Positions 14,948 through 25,329 of a DNA stretch of 64,000 nt are shown here, one piece after another. How positions within the stretch are numbered: position 1 is the stretch's first letter; each line of letters starts with the position of its first letter. The stretch is from contig NZ_AP017315.1 of assembly GCF_002355395.1 (NCBI RefSeq), positions 2,170,001-2,234,000 of the forward strand, written 5' to 3'. This DNA comes from Microcella alkaliphila (GTDB taxonomy: Bacteria; Actinomycetota; Actinomycetes; Actinomycetales; Microbacteriaceae). A program made the position numbers and the translations under genes. The notes beneath the pieces were generated by a model. It worked only from the letters and a program-made list of their open reading frames with translations. It was not told the origin of the DNA and made no database searches.

Positions 14948-16540
14948 CTACTGCTCGATGATGGTGATGGCTCGCACGAGGTCGGCGTCGATCGCCTCGC
15001 GCACTCGGTCGAGCAGATCGTCGGGCACCCGCGAGTCGACGGTCAACACACTGAGCGCGGGGCCACCTGCGGTGTGCCGCGCGATCTGCATGCCCGCGAT
15101 GTTGATCTCGGCCTCGCCGAACTCCTTGCCGTAGACCGCGACGATGCCGGGCCGGTCGGTGTAGAGCATGACGATGAGGTTCTCCGCCATGGGCACCTCG
15201 ACGTCGTAGCCGTTGATCTCGACGATCTTCTGCACCTGCTTCGCGCCCACGAGCGTTCCCGAGACCGACAACTGCGTGCCGTCGGCAAGGGTGCCGCGAA
15301 TGGTGAGCAGGTTGCGGTATTCGTCGCTCTTCGCGTCGCTCACGAGCCGCACCGTCACGCCGCGCTGCTCGGCGAACAGCGGCGCATTGACGTAGCTGAC
15401 CTGCTCGCTCGAGATGCGGCTGAAGACGCCCTTCAGCGCGGCGAGCTTCAGCACGCCGACGTCGTAGGCGACGATTTCGCCGCGCACCTCGACGTCGATC
15501 GCGGCGAACGAGTGGTCGGCGAGGGTCGCGAAGACCTGGCCCAGCTTCTCCATGAGCGGGATGCCCGGGCGAACGCTCGGATCGATGACACCGCCGGCAA
15601 CGTTGACCGCGTCGGGCACGAGCTCGCCGTCGAGGGCGAGGCGCACCGACTTCGCGACCGAGACACCCGCCTTCTCTTGGGCCTCGTCCGTTGAGGCGCC
15701 GAGGTGCGGCGTGAGCTGGATGCGCGGGGCGTCGAGCAGCGGAGACCCCGTCGGAGGCTCGTTGACGAAGACGTCAAGGCCGGCGCCCGCGATCTGACCC
15801 TCCGTGAGGGCGGTGACCAGAGCATCCTCGTCGATGATGCCGCCGCGGCTCGCGTTCACGATGCGCAGGGTCGGCTTCGCGAGGGCGAACTGCTCGGCGC
15901 CGATGAGGTTCGTCGTTTCGGGCGTCTTCGGAATGTGGATGGTGATGAAGTCGCTGCGCTGCATGAGTTCGTCGAGGGTGACGAGCTGCACGCCGAGCTG
16001 CTGCGCGCGCGCCGGCGGCACGAACGGGTCGTAGCCGATCAGCTCGACCCCGAAGCCGGCGAGGCGCTCGGCGACGAGGGTGCCGATGCGGCCGAGACCC
16101 ACGATGCCGATCGTCTTCTCGTACAGCTCGACGCCGGTGAAGGCGCTGCGCTTCCAGGCGCCCTCCTTCATGGAGGCGTCGGCGGCCGGCAGGTGACGGG
16201 CGAGCGACAACAGGTGGGTGATGGCGAGCTCAGCGGCCGAGATCACGTTCGAGGTGGGGGCGTTGACGACCATGACGCCGGCGGTCGTCGCGGCCTTCAC
16301 GTCGACGTTGTCGAGGCCGACGCCCGCGCGGGCGATGACCTTGAGGCGGCGGCCGGCGGCGATCGCCTCGGAATCCATCTGGGTGGCCGAGCGGATCAGC
16401 ACCGCGTGGGCCTCGGCGAGCGCCTCGAGCAGAGCCGGACGGTCGGTGCCGTCGACGTGGCGAATCTCGAAGTCGGGGCCGAGGGCGTCGACAGTGGCGG
16501 GGGACAGCGTTTCGGCGATGAGCACGACCGGCTTGGGCAC
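14948..16540 (-). CDS. serA: D-3-phosphoglycerate dehydrogenase, long form with ASB and ACT domains
   Basis: This is the first step of the phosphorylated serine pathway, NAD-dependent. The 530-aa length is that of the mycobacterial type, with a substrate domain, a Rossmann domain (IGIVGLGRIGTLVAERLAGF then ELIGYDPF, about residues 140-170) and the catalytic region ending in LTPHLGASTDEAQE. The intervening allosteric domain spans about residues 320-450, and a C-terminal ACT domain starts near residue 455 (NLIVMLYTDRPGIVAVYGKEF), giving serine feedback. The GTG at 16540 is preceded by AAGGA. It ends 16 bases from the convergent XRE-cupin gene. Confidence 0.95.
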   Translation of the reverse strand: MPKPVVLIAETLSPATVDALGPDFEIRHVDGTDRPALLEALAEAHAVLIRSATQMDSEAIAAGRRLKVIARAGVGLDNVDVKAATTAGVMVVNAPTSNVISAAELAITHLLSLARHLPAADASMKEGAWKRSAFTGVELYEKTIGIVGLGRIGTLVAERLAGFGVELIGYDPFVPPARAQQLGVQLVTLDELMQRSDFITIHIPKTPETTNLIGAEQFALAKPTLRIVNASRGGIIDEDALVTALTEGQIAGAGLDVFVNEPPTGSPLLDAPRIQLTPHLGASTDEAQEKAGVSVAKSVRLALDGELVPDAVNVAGGVIDPSVRPGIPLMEKLGQVFATLADHSFAAIDVEVRGEIVAYDVGVLKLAALKGVFSRISSEQVSYVNAPLFAEQRGVTVRLVSDAKSDEYRNLLTIRGTLADGTQLSVSGTLVGAKQVQKIVEINGYDVEVPMAENLIVMLYTDRPGIVAVYGKEFGEAEINIAGMQIARHTAGGPALSVLTVDSRVPDDLLDRVREAIDADLVRAITIIEQ

Positions 16541-16656
16541 AGAGGATCCTTATGACGCGGGGCGACGCGGGCGAGGCGCGACAGGGGTGACGTCGTCGCC
16601 GCACACCATCGGGGGGCGACCGGTGCTCCCAGGCTATCGCAGGCAGAATGGCCCGC

Positions 16657-17037
16657 ATGACGCCCGTCGACCTTGCCCGCTGGATCACGGCGATCGTGTT
16701 CATCGCGATTGGCGTGACCCACTTCATCCGGCCGGTCGTGCGCGGCATGGCCGCGATGGTGCCCGCGGTCTTCCACGGCCGTCCGTTCTCGGCCGTGGGC
16801 TGGGTGTGGGTGACGGGGGTCGCCGAGATCGCCGGCGGGCTGGGGCTGCTGTGGGAGCCGACGCGGGCCGCGGCCGGCATCGCGCTGGCGGTGTTCCTCG
16901 TGTGCGTGTTCCCGGCGAACGCCTACGCGGCGGGCAAGCGGGAGAAATTTGGCGTGTTTGCCGTGCCGTTCTGGCCGCGGCTCGCGATGCAGCTCGCGCT
17001 GATCGCGCTCGTGCTGTGGGTGGGGCTGGCGCCCTAG
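16657..17037 (+). CDS. DoxX/MauE-like four-helix membrane protein, 126 aa
   Basis: Four hydrophobic segments are visible: LARWITAIVFIAIGVTHFI, WVWVTGVAEIAGGLGLLW, AGIALAVFLVCVFPANAYAA and LAMQLALIALVLWVGLAP. The pattern THFIRP...AEIAGGLGLL...FPANAYAA is that of DoxX-related small membrane proteins, whose roles are poorly known (some act with thiol oxidation or quinones). ATG 16657 follows CAGAAT by 7 bases, which would suit leaderless translation; ATG 16648 is in frame and equally possible. It is divergent from serA and convergent with a two-gene membrane unit. Confidence 0.78.
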   Translation: MTPVDLARWITAIVFIAIGVTHFIRPVVRGMAAMVPAVFHGRPFSAVGWVWVTGVAEIAGGLGLLWEPTRAAAGIALAVFLVCVFPANAYAAGKREKFGVFAVPFWPRLAMQLALIALVLWVGLAP

Positions 17038-17066
17038 GCTCCGACCGCCCGCGGTCGAGGACTGGC

Positions 17067-17438
17067 TCAGCCGGCCGGGAAGAACGTGATGACGCCGGTG
17101 GCCACGGCGATGAGGCTGAGCCGCACGGCGGCGATGACCCCGAGCGTGGCGATCAACACGAGCGCGTACCGGCCGACGGGCTGCCGGGCCGCGACGATCG
17201 CTGCCGCCGCGAAGAGCACGGGAGCCTGCACCGCGCCCAGCCACAGGGCCGCCCACGGCGTCTCGTCGGCGAGGCCGAGCTGGTCGAACAACTGCGGCAG
17301 GTTCACGAGGCTGCCAATGCCGTCGTAGAGGAACCAGGCCGCGATCACCCCGAAAACGACGACAACCAGGATGCGCGCGGCACCGAACCGCACGGGCTCC
17401 GTCTGCATCGTCTCGCCGGCCGTCGCCTCGTCGTTCAT
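17067..17438 (-). CDS. Membrane protein of unknown function, 123 aa
   Basis: I do not recognise the family. Four hydrophobic segments can be seen (AARILVVVVFGVIAAWFLY; WAALWLGAVQAPVLFAAAAIVA; YALVLIATLGVIAAVRLSLIAV and the end GVITFFPAG). The ATG overlaps the stop of the upstream gene (ATGA), so the pair is translated as a coupled unit. The N-terminal 15 residues are acidic and presumably cytoplasmic. The two proteins probably work together in the membrane, but nothing in the sequence says how. Confidence 0.72.
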   Translation of the reverse strand: MNDEATAGETMQTEPVRFGAARILVVVVFGVIAAWFLYDGIGSLVNLPQLFDQLGLADETPWAALWLGAVQAPVLFAAAAIVAARQPVGRYALVLIATLGVIAAVRLSLIAVATGVITFFPAG

Positions 17439-17884
17439 CGGATCACCCCCAACAGGAAGGGCCACGGCGCGAGCACGAGGGTGCCGACAGCCAGCCAGCC
17501 GAGGCGGTGCACGGCGCCGCGCCCGCGCGACACCACCATCGTGGCCACAAACCACATGGGTGCCGCGATGATCGCCAGGAACTCGGCGAACTGGTACGTG
17601 ATCTCTTGCAGCAGGTCGGTTCCCGACAGGGGCAGCTGCGCGACGCCGATGATCCAGCCAACCGTGTACATCAGGTAGACGCCGCCGAAGACGCTCGTGG
17701 CCACGAGCAGTGCGCTGCGGCCCCGCTCCCCCGCGGCTCGACCCGCATCACCCGTCTCGGCAGCCGCATTCGCCGCGGCGGTCTCCGGCTCATCGCCGGG
17801 AGCCGGCCCGAAATCGTAGCTCGCATCGTCAACGTCGTCCCAGCGGAGGGCGGCATCATCATCCGGGTCGTCGGGGCGCGCCAT
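17435..17884 (-). CDS. Membrane protein with acidic N-terminal tail, 149 aa
   Basis: I do not recognise the family. Residues 1-55 are rich in Asp, Glu and Ala and look disordered (ARPDDPDDDAALRWDDVDDA). Three hydrophobic segments follow (ALLVATSVFGGVYLMYTVGWIIGVA; FLAIIAAPMWFVATMVV; LGWLAVGTLVLAPWPFLLGV). The ATG at 17884 is leaderless, with TAGGGT 6 bases upstream. The stop overlaps the start of the next gene. It is divergent from a DUF1353 gene. Confidence 0.72.
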   Translation of the reverse strand: MARPDDPDDDAALRWDDVDDASYDFGPAPGDEPETAAANAAAETGDAGRAAGERGRSALLVATSVFGGVYLMYTVGWIIGVAQLPLSGTDLLQEITYQFAEFLAIIAAPMWFVATMVVSRGRGAVHRLGWLAVGTLVLAPWPFLLGVIR

Positions 17885-17890
17885 GGGATA

Positions 17891-17896
17891 ACCCTA
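17891..17896 (-). promoter_or_regulatory. -10 box for the leaderless two-gene membrane unit
   Basis: TAGGGT on the minus strand, then 6 bases, then the ATG at 17884. No ribosome site is present. Confidence 0.6.
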
Positions 17897-17953
17897 GCCG
17901 CCGTGTCCGCGCGACCGCCTAGGGTCGACGTGCCCCCACCGAAGGAGTCGCGT

Positions 17954-18721
17954 ATGCCATTCGAGACGCTCGACGGCCGGCCGCTCGACCGCCTCGCTCT
18001 GGTGTATCGGCGCGGCCGCGACTTCCAGGTGGTCGAGCCGTTTCAGTACCGCGAGCGGGCGTCGGGAGCGGTCACGCGCATCCCCGCTCACGATCTGACC
18101 CTGCCGCCCGGCCCCGGCAACAGCACCGACTTCGCGTCCGTCCCCCCGTTCCTGTGGGGCCTGATCGCGAATTACGGGCCGCAGACGCTGCCCGCCGTCA
18201 TGCACGACGCCGAGGTGGCGGCCGCCGTGGCCGCGCCCGCGCCCGAGCGACTGGCGCTGCGCCGCGCGGCCGATGAGCGCTTCCGCCTCGCACTGATCGA
18301 CGAGGGCGTGCACCTGCTGCGTGCCCGCACGATGTGGGCGGCGGTCGGTCTCGAAAGTTGGTGGCGGCACGGAGGGCTGGCCGGGCGCGTGCTCATTGCG
18401 CAGGTCGCACTCGGCACGCTCGCGCTCACCGCGATGGTTCCCCTCGCCGTCCTGCTGTCCCCCTGGTGGATGCTCGTGGCCGTCGCCCCCGCAGCGCTTG
18501 CGCCGCTGTGGCGCCGCGACGTCGCGCTCGTCATCGCGGCCAGCTACCTCGGTGCGCTCTATCTGCCGCTCGCGCTCGGCGCCTACGCCGCCGCGCACGT
18601 CGAAAATGCGATCGCCATGGTGGTCTGGCTCGTCACCGGCCGGCGAGGCCCCCGACCGTCGGCCGAGCCGAACCCGGCGTGGCGCGACGAGTACCGACGC
18701 GAACGGCCCGCCCCGCGCTGA
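17954..18721 (+). CDS. DUF1353 domain protein with C-terminal membrane segments, 255 aa
   Basis: Residues about 1-125 match DUF1353, a small domain often found in phage and plasmid proteins, with the core TDFASVPPFLWGLIANYGPQTLPAVMHDAEV. It may be a hydrolase-like fold; the family has no proven reaction. Residues about 140-230 form hydrophobic helices (VLIAQVALGTLALTAMVPLAVLL and neighbours), an addition to the basic domain. The ATG at 17954 follows AAGGAG. A TAGGGT near 17920 could be the -10. It is convergent with ilvC across a terminator. Confidence 0.78.
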   Translation: MPFETLDGRPLDRLALVYRRGRDFQVVEPFQYRERASGAVTRIPAHDLTLPPGPGNSTDFASVPPFLWGLIANYGPQTLPAVMHDAEVAAAVAAPAPERLALRRAADERFRLALIDEGVHLLRARTMWAAVGLESWWRHGGLAGRVLIAQVALGTLALTAMVPLAVLLSPWWMLVAVAPAALAPLWRRDVALVIAASYLGALYLPLALGAYAAAHVENAIAMVVWLVTGRRGPRPSAEPNPAWRDEYRRERPAPR

Positions 18722-18740
18722 GCGCGAGACGGGCCGTCTG
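18703..18740. terminator. Hairpin between the DUF1353 gene and ilvC
   Basis: ACGGCCCG (18703-18710) pairs with CGGGCCGT (18730-18737), with an inner GCGC/GCGC pairing. It overlaps the last codons of the DUF1353 gene and lies before the ilvC stop. Confidence 0.65.
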
Positions 18741-18758
18741 TGGGGTGAACGCGATTGT

Positions 18759-20367
<1,609 letters not shown>

Positions 20368-20372
20368 CTTGG

Positions 20373-22181
20373 TTACTCCCTGTCCCACTCGGGGGCGTGA
20401 TCGCGGGCGTACTGCACCGACGAGTTGCCGACGCCCTGCGGCACCATCGGCCACACCATCGCGTCGCGGCTGACCACGAAGTCGATGACGACGGGGCGGT
20501 CGTTCGTCTCCATGGCGAGCGTGATGGCGGGCTCGACCTCCTCCTTCGTCGTGACGCGAATGCCGAGCGCGCCATAGGCGTCGGCCATCTTCACGAAGTC
20601 GGGAACCATGACGGTGTCGTGGCCCGTATTGAGGTCGGTGAACGAGTGGCGGCCGTCGTAGAACAGGGTCTGCCACTGGCGCACCATGCCGAGCGACGAG
20701 TTGTTGATGACGGCCACCTTGATCGGGATGTTGTTGATCGTGCAGGTGGCGAGCTCTTGGTTGGTCATCTGGAAGCAGCCATCGCCATCGATCGCCCAGA
20801 CGAGGCGCTCGGGCTCGGCGACCTTCGCCCCCATGGCGGCGGGAACGGCGTAGCCCATCGTGCCGGCACCGCCCGAGTTCAGCCACGAGCCGGGTCGCTC
20901 GTACTTGATGAACTGGGCGGCCCACATCTGGTGCTGGCCGACGCCCGCGGCGTAGATCGCCTCGGGGCCCGACATTTCGCCGATCTTCTCGATGATCCAC
21001 TGCGGCGACAGCAGACCGTCGTCCGGCTCGGTGTAGCCGAGGGGGTACTGCTGCTTGAGCGTCGAGAGGCGCTTCCACCAGTCGGCGTAGTCGGGTGTGG
21101 TGTCGACCGCAGCCTTCTGGAAGGCGGAGAGGAGGTCGGCCAAGACCTCACGCGCGTCGCCCACGATGGGCACATCGGCGGCGCGGATCTTGCCGATCTC
21201 GGCCGGGTCGATGTCGATGTGGACGATCTTCGCGTGCGGGGCGAACTCGCTGACTTTGCCGGTCACCCGGTCGTCGAAACGAGCGCCGATGGCGACGAGC
21301 AGGTCGGCCTCCTGCAGGCCGAGCACCGCGGGCACCGTGCCGTGCATGCCCGGCATGCCGAGGTGGTGCGGGTGCGAGTCGGGGAATGCCCCGCGCGCCA
21401 TCAGCGTCGTGACGACGGGGGCACCGGTGGCCTCCGCGAAGGCCAGCAGTTCGGCGTGGGCTCCGGCGCGGATGACGCCGCCGCCGACGTACAGCACCGG
21501 CTTGCGGCTTTCGACCATCAGCTGGGCGGCGGCCTGGATCTGCTTTCCGTGCGCCTTCGTCACCGGGCGGTAACCGGGCAGGTCGATCTTTGGCGGCCAG
21601 AGGAACGGTGCCGTCTTCTGCTGGGCGTCCTTCGTGATGTCGACGAGCACGGGGCCGGGCCGGCCGGTCGTCGCGATGTGCACCGCGGCGGCGAGCACGC
21701 CGGGCACGTCGGCCGGGTCGGTGACGAGGAACGAGTGCTTCGTGATCGGCATCGTGATGCCGGTGATGTCGACCTCCTGGAACGCGTCCGTTCCCATCGA
21801 GGTCGAGAAGACCTGGCCGGTGATCGCGAGCAGCGGCACCGAGTCCATGTGGGCATCCGCGATCGCGGTCACGAGGTTTGTCGCGCCGGGGCCCGAGGTG
21901 GCGATGCAGACGCCGAGCTTGCCGCTCGCGGCGGCGTAGCCCTCGGCCGCGTGGCCGGCGCCCTGCTCGTGGCGCACGAGGATGTGACGAATCGAGGTTG
22001 ATGCCATCAGCTCGTCATAGAACGGCATGATGGCGCCGCCGGGCAGGCCGAACACGTCGGTCACACCGAGCTTCTCGAGGCTGGCAAGGATCGCACCCGA
22101 TCCGGTCAGCAGCGGGGGCTCGGTGGATGCCGGGCGCGCGGGAGGTGCAGGAGTCGGCACGGGGGTCGATTCCGTTGGCAT
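20373..22181 (-). CDS. ilvB: Acetolactate synthase large (catalytic) subunit
   Basis: This ThDP- and FAD-dependent enzyme makes acetolactate and acetohydroxybutyrate. The 602-aa protein has the three domains of the family: the ThDP PYR domain with [15 protein letters not shown] and the catalytic Glu in [14 protein letters not shown]; the FAD domain ([17 protein letters not shown]); and the ThDP PP domain with the metal motif [17 protein letters not shown]. The first 25 residues (Pro/Thr rich) are a non-conserved extension seen in other actinobacterial enzymes. A GGGAAG ribosome site precedes the ATG. ilvD ends 51 bases upstream. Confidence 0.96.
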   Translation of the reverse strand: MPTESTPVPTPAPPARPASTEPPLLTGSGAILASLEKLGVTDVFGLPGGAIMPFYDELMASTSIRHILVRHEQGAGHAAEGYAAASGKLGVCIATSGPGATNLVTAIADAHMDSVPLLAITGQVFSTSMGTDAFQEVDITGITMPITKHSFLVTDPADVPGVLAAAVHIATTGRPGPVLVDITKDAQQKTAPFLWPPKIDLPGYRPVTKAHGKQIQAAAQLMVESRKPVLYVGGGVIRAGAHAELLAFAEATGAPVVTTLMARGAFPDSHPHHLGMPGMHGTVPAVLGLQEADLLVAIGARFDDRVTGKVSEFAPHAKIVHIDIDPAEIGKIRAADVPIVGDAREVLADLLSAFQKAAVDTTPDYADWWKRLSTLKQQYPLGYTEPDDGLLSPQWIIEKIGEMSGPEAIYAAGVGQHQMWAAQFIKYERPGSWLNSGGAGTMGYAVPAAMGAKVAEPERLVWAIDGDGCFQMTNQELATCTINNIPIKVAVINNSSLGMVRQWQTLFYDGRHSFTDLNTGHDTVMVPDFVKMADAYGALGIRVTTKEEVEPAITLAMETNDRPVVIDFVVSRDAMVWPMVPQGVGNSSVQYARDHAPEWDRE

Positions 22182-22232
22182 GGATATCAGCTTCCCTGAC
22201 AGGTTGGCGATCGGGCGATGTACGGCCCGCAG

Positions 22233-23927
22233 TTATCCCGTCACGGCGCCCTGAGAGGCGGAGCGCACCAGTTTGGAGTACTTGGCAAGGACCCCACGGG
22301 TATAACGCGGTGGCAGGGGCGCCCAGTCGGTGCGGCGCGCCTCCAGCTCGGCTTCGTCGACCAGTAGGTCGAGGGAGCGAGCAGCGATATCGACCCGGAT
22401 GAGATCACCATCGCGCACGAAAGCAATAGGACCAGCGTCTACTGCTTCGGGAGCTACGTGGCCGATGCACAGTCCGGTTGTGCCGCCTGAGAATCGACCG
22501 TCGGTCAAGAGTAGTACATCTTTTCCGAGCCCCGCGCCCTTGATGCGAGCCGTGATCGCCAGCATCTCGCGCATACCGGGACCGCCCTTCGGCCCTTCGT
22601 AGCGAATGACGATGATGTCGCCCTTGTTGATCTGGCCGGCAGCGAGAGCATCCATCGCGGCACGCTCACGCTCGAACACGCGAGCTGGCCCCTCAAAGAC
22701 CACCGAATCAAACCCAGCGGTCTTGACAACCGCCCCCTCCGGCGCCAACGATCCGTGCAGGATTGTGATGCCGCCTGTCTGGTGGAAGGGATTGTCAAGC
22801 GAACGCAGCACCTTGCCGTCAAGGGGCGCGGGATTGAGCGCTTCAAGGTTCTCGCGCATGGTCTTGCCCGTCACCGTCAACGCGTCCCCGTGAAGCAAAC
22901 CCTCATCGAGGAGCGCCTTCATGAGAACGGGAAGACCACCCTGTCGATCGACATCGTTCATCAAGTAGTTTCCGAACGGCTTCACGTCGGCAATGTGGGG
23001 GACCTTGTCGCCGATTCGGTTGAAGTCAGCGAGCGTCAGAGGAACTTCCGCCTCATTCGCGATGGCCAGAAGGTGCAGGACGATGTTGGTCGAGCCGCCG
23101 AGCGCCATACCCACAGCAATCGCGTTCTCGAACGCTTCCATCGTGAGAATGTCGCGGGCTGTGTGACCCCGCTCAAGCATTCCGACGACCGCTTCTCCCG
23201 ATCGATGAGCGAAGACATCCCGCCGACGATCAGCTGACGCGGGGCTCGCCGAGCCCGGCAAACTCATGCCCAGCGCTTCCGCAACGCTCGCCATCGTGTT
23301 CGCGGTATACATGCCGCCGCAGGTTCCTTCGCCGGGCGCGAACGAGCACTCGATTCGATGAGCATCTTCCAGCGACATGGTGCCCGCCTGGACGGCGCCA
23401 ACCGCCTCGAAGCTGTCAATGATGGTGATTTCCTTTTCTGTACCGTCACTCAGCTTCACCCAGCCAGGGGCGATGGAACCGGCGTACAGAAAAACGCTTG
23501 CGAGGTCGAGCCGAGCGGCGGCCATCAGCATTCCCGGGATCGACTTGTCACACCCCGCAAGAAGAACTGAACCGTCAAGCCTTTCGGCCTGCATGACCGT
23601 CTCGACGCTATCGGCGATGACCTCGCGACTCACGAGCGAGAAGTGCATACCCTCGTGCCCCATCGAGATGCCATCGGAGACACTGACTGTCCCGAACTGC
23701 AGCGGATACCCACCTCCCGCATGCACACCCTCTTTGGCGGCCTGCGCGAGGCGCCCAAGCGAGAGATTGCAGGGCGTGATCTCATTCCATGAACTGGCGA
23801 TACCGACCTGAGGCTTGTCCCAGTCGTCGTCACCCATACCCACGGCGCGGAGCATGCCGCGCGCCGTCATGGCCTCGATTCCATCGGTAACGACGCGGGA
23901 ACGGGGCTTGCGATCGACTTCGGTCAT
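22233..23927 (-). CDS. ilvD: Dihydroxy-acid dehydratase
   Basis: The enzyme dehydrates dihydroxy acids to 2-oxo acids, the third common step to valine and isoleucine, using an Fe-S cluster. The 564-aa protein has [30 protein letters not shown] and [16 protein letters not shown] with the three cluster cysteines, and later TDGRFSGGT. Its base composition stands out: 23401-23460 and 22921-22980 have 30 G+C in 60, while samples from ilvB (21601-21660) and mnhG (24181-24240) have 41 and 39. The start lies 9 bases after the mnhG stop, so it follows the antiporter operon. Replacement by transfer is possible. Confidence 0.96.
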   Translation of the reverse strand: MTEVDRKPRSRVVTDGIEAMTARGMLRAVGMGDDDWDKPQVGIASSWNEITPCNLSLGRLAQAAKEGVHAGGGYPLQFGTVSVSDGISMGHEGMHFSLVSREVIADSVETVMQAERLDGSVLLAGCDKSIPGMLMAAARLDLASVFLYAGSIAPGWVKLSDGTEKEITIIDSFEAVGAVQAGTMSLEDAHRIECSFAPGEGTCGGMYTANTMASVAEALGMSLPGSASPASADRRRDVFAHRSGEAVVGMLERGHTARDILTMEAFENAIAVGMALGGSTNIVLHLLAIANEAEVPLTLADFNRIGDKVPHIADVKPFGNYLMNDVDRQGGLPVLMKALLDEGLLHGDALTVTGKTMRENLEALNPAPLDGKVLRSLDNPFHQTGGITILHGSLAPEGAVVKTAGFDSVVFEGPARVFERERAAMDALAAGQINKGDIIVIRYEGPKGGPGMREMLAITARIKGAGLGKDVLLLTDGRFSGGTTGLCIGHVAPEAVDAGPIAFVRDGDLIRVDIAARSLDLLVDEAELEARRTDWAPLPPRYTRGVLAKYSKLVRSASQGAVTG

Positions 23928-23936
23928 AGTCCGATT

Positions 23937-24434
23937 CTAGAGTGAGCCACGACCCTCGTCGTCGCGCCGAGAACTGACCTGATCGTCTCGGGACGGCAGG
24001 CGTCGGCCTCCGAGTTCGGGGGCAGGCTCCGGGAAGGCGCGCTGTGCGCGTTCAAGGTCAGCAGATAGCTCGTCGTCAACAAGGGTGCCCGGGTCGAACG
24101 TGCCGGTTCGATAGCCGGCACGACCCACCATGTGGGCGACAATGGGCGCTGTCAGCATCTGCAAGACTACGACCGGAATCAGCAGCAGCAAGACTTGCCA
24201 ACTGCGCGCGCTGACGGCGATGGCGAGCACGATCGCGATCAACCCGAGAATCTGCGGCTTTGTCGCAGCGTGCAGGCGTGCGAGAGCGTCGGGGAACCGC
24301 AGCAAGCCGATCGCCGCCGCAAGCGACAGGAAGGCGCCGAGGCCCAGCAAGACGGCGGCGACAAGATCGAGCAGGTCGTCGAACGGTTCGGTATCGGCCG
24401 TGCCGATGACCCCCTGGGTGAGCACCTCGATCAT
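23937..24434 (-). CDS. mnhG: Mrp-type Na+(K+)/H+ antiporter subunit G
   Basis: MnhG/MrpG is a small subunit of the multi-subunit cation/proton antiporter. The 165-aa protein has three membrane helices (DLVAAVLLGLGAFLSLAAAIGLLRFPDALARLHAATKP, then ILGLIAIVLAIAVSA and VLLLLIPVVVLQMLTAPIVAHM) with the RFPDxxxRLHAATK signature. A hydrophilic tail of about 55 residues is longer than in many MrpG proteins. ATG 24434 or ATG 24437 may start it; AAGGAGC precedes both, and the mnhF stop overlaps. ilvD follows 9 bases later. Confidence 0.92.
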   Translation of the reverse strand: MIEVLTQGVIGTADTEPFDDLLDLVAAVLLGLGAFLSLAAAIGLLRFPDALARLHAATKPQILGLIAIVLAIAVSARSWQVLLLLIPVVVLQMLTAPIVAHMVGRAGYRTGTFDPGTLVDDELSADLERAQRAFPEPAPELGGRRLPSRDDQVSSRRDDEGRGSL

Positions 24435-24745
24435 CATGCTCCTTCCGCACCGGTGACGCCGGGTGCTTCCGATGGCTCGGCGGGCCTCGTGACGAATCGA
24501 CTCACCGCGACCGTTCCAAAGATCGCTGTGGCGGCGAGGATGACCATGAGCGGAACGGTACGGGTGTGGCTGTTGATCGCCATTTCGGCGCCGATCACGA
24601 GCATCAGCGTGGTCAAGATCACGTCGGACGCGATCATGCGGTCGAGGATGCTCGGGCCCGTGATCACGCGCCAGAGGCACAGCACGGCGGTCGCCGCCAG
24701 CATGGCACCAGAGACCCACAGGAGGATCGCCGTCGCAAGCCCCAT
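24434..24745 (-). CDS. mnhF: Mrp-type Na+(K+)/H+ antiporter subunit F
   Basis: This is a three-helix subunit of the antiporter. The 103-aa product has LATAILLWVSGAMLAATAVLCLWR, then the family motif RVITGPSILDRMIASDVI and LTTLMLVIGAEMAI, followed by LMVILAATAIFGTVAVSRFV. The ATG at 24745 shares one base with the mnhE stop (TGATG), which points to translational coupling; a GTG at 24763 is in frame but would lie inside mnhE. The end overlaps the mnhG start region. Confidence 0.93.
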   Translation of the reverse strand: MGLATAILLWVSGAMLAATAVLCLWRVITGPSILDRMIASDVILTTLMLVIGAEMAINSHTRTVPLMVILAATAIFGTVAVSRFVTRPAEPSEAPGVTGAEGA

Positions 24746-25329
24746 CACCGCACCGCCTCCCACTCGTCTCGCGCGCCGAGGGCCCGCACCAAACGACGCT
24801 CGGTGGCGAGGATGTTCGCCTTGGCCAGTGCGACGTCTTCGTGGGAGTCGGCGCCGAGGACGTGAACATACAAAATGGCATGTTCTCGATCAACCTCGAG
24901 GATGACGGAACCGGGCACCAGCGAAATAGCGATGGATGTGCCAGTCAGGATGAAATCAGATCGCGTGCGCAGGTGCACCTTCACGATCGCGCTGCGTTGA
25001 ATGCGCCGGCTGAAAACGGCTAGGAACGCGACCTGGAAGGACGCCGTGACCAACTGACCGAAGAACACCGCCAAGAACACGACGAACCAGACGGGATTGA
25101 ACCGGGGCGCCAGAATGACGCGGGGAAGATACAGAGTGCGCGTGACGAGGACGGCAATGACCACGCCCGTGAGGATGGTGAGTGGCGTGATCGATCCCCA
25201 CAAGAGCATCCAAAAAGCAATGAGAGCCACGAGTAGCGGCGAAAGCTGCAGGAAAGTGATGGGGCGCTTGGGCTCAGCGGGCGGTTCGGGCGCGGAGGCC
25301 GGGCTCGGAACGCGGCCGTGATCGCTCAT
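24745..25329 (-). CDS. mnhE: Mrp-type Na+(K+)/H+ antiporter subunit E
   Basis: The 194-aa protein has a Pro/Ala-rich N-terminal tail (about 25 residues), two or three membrane helices (SPLLVALIAFWMLLWGSITPLTILTGVVIAVLVTR and WFVVFLAVFFGQLVTASFQVA), and a cytoplasmic domain with GTSIAISLVPGSVILEVDREHAILYVHVL, the conserved MrpE region. The ATG overlaps the mnhD stop by two bases and the stop touches the mnhF start. The subunit is needed for antiport in known systems, though it has no transport path of its own. Confidence 0.93.
   Translation of the reverse strand: MSDHGRVPSPASAPEPPAEPKRPITFLQLSPLLVALIAFWMLLWGSITPLTILTGVVIAVLVTRTLYLPRVILAPRFNPVWFVVFLAVFFGQLVTASFQVAFLAVFSRRIQRSAIVKVHLRTRSDFILTGTSIAISLVPGSVILEVDREHAILYVHVLGADSHEDVALAKANILATERRLVRALGARDEWEAVR

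Noticed and set aside
20397..22001. 534-codon open frame antisense to ilvB
   Set aside because: Its composition is His/Arg/Val/Asp-rich and typical of the complement of a GC-rich gene. ilvB is unquestionable on the other strand.
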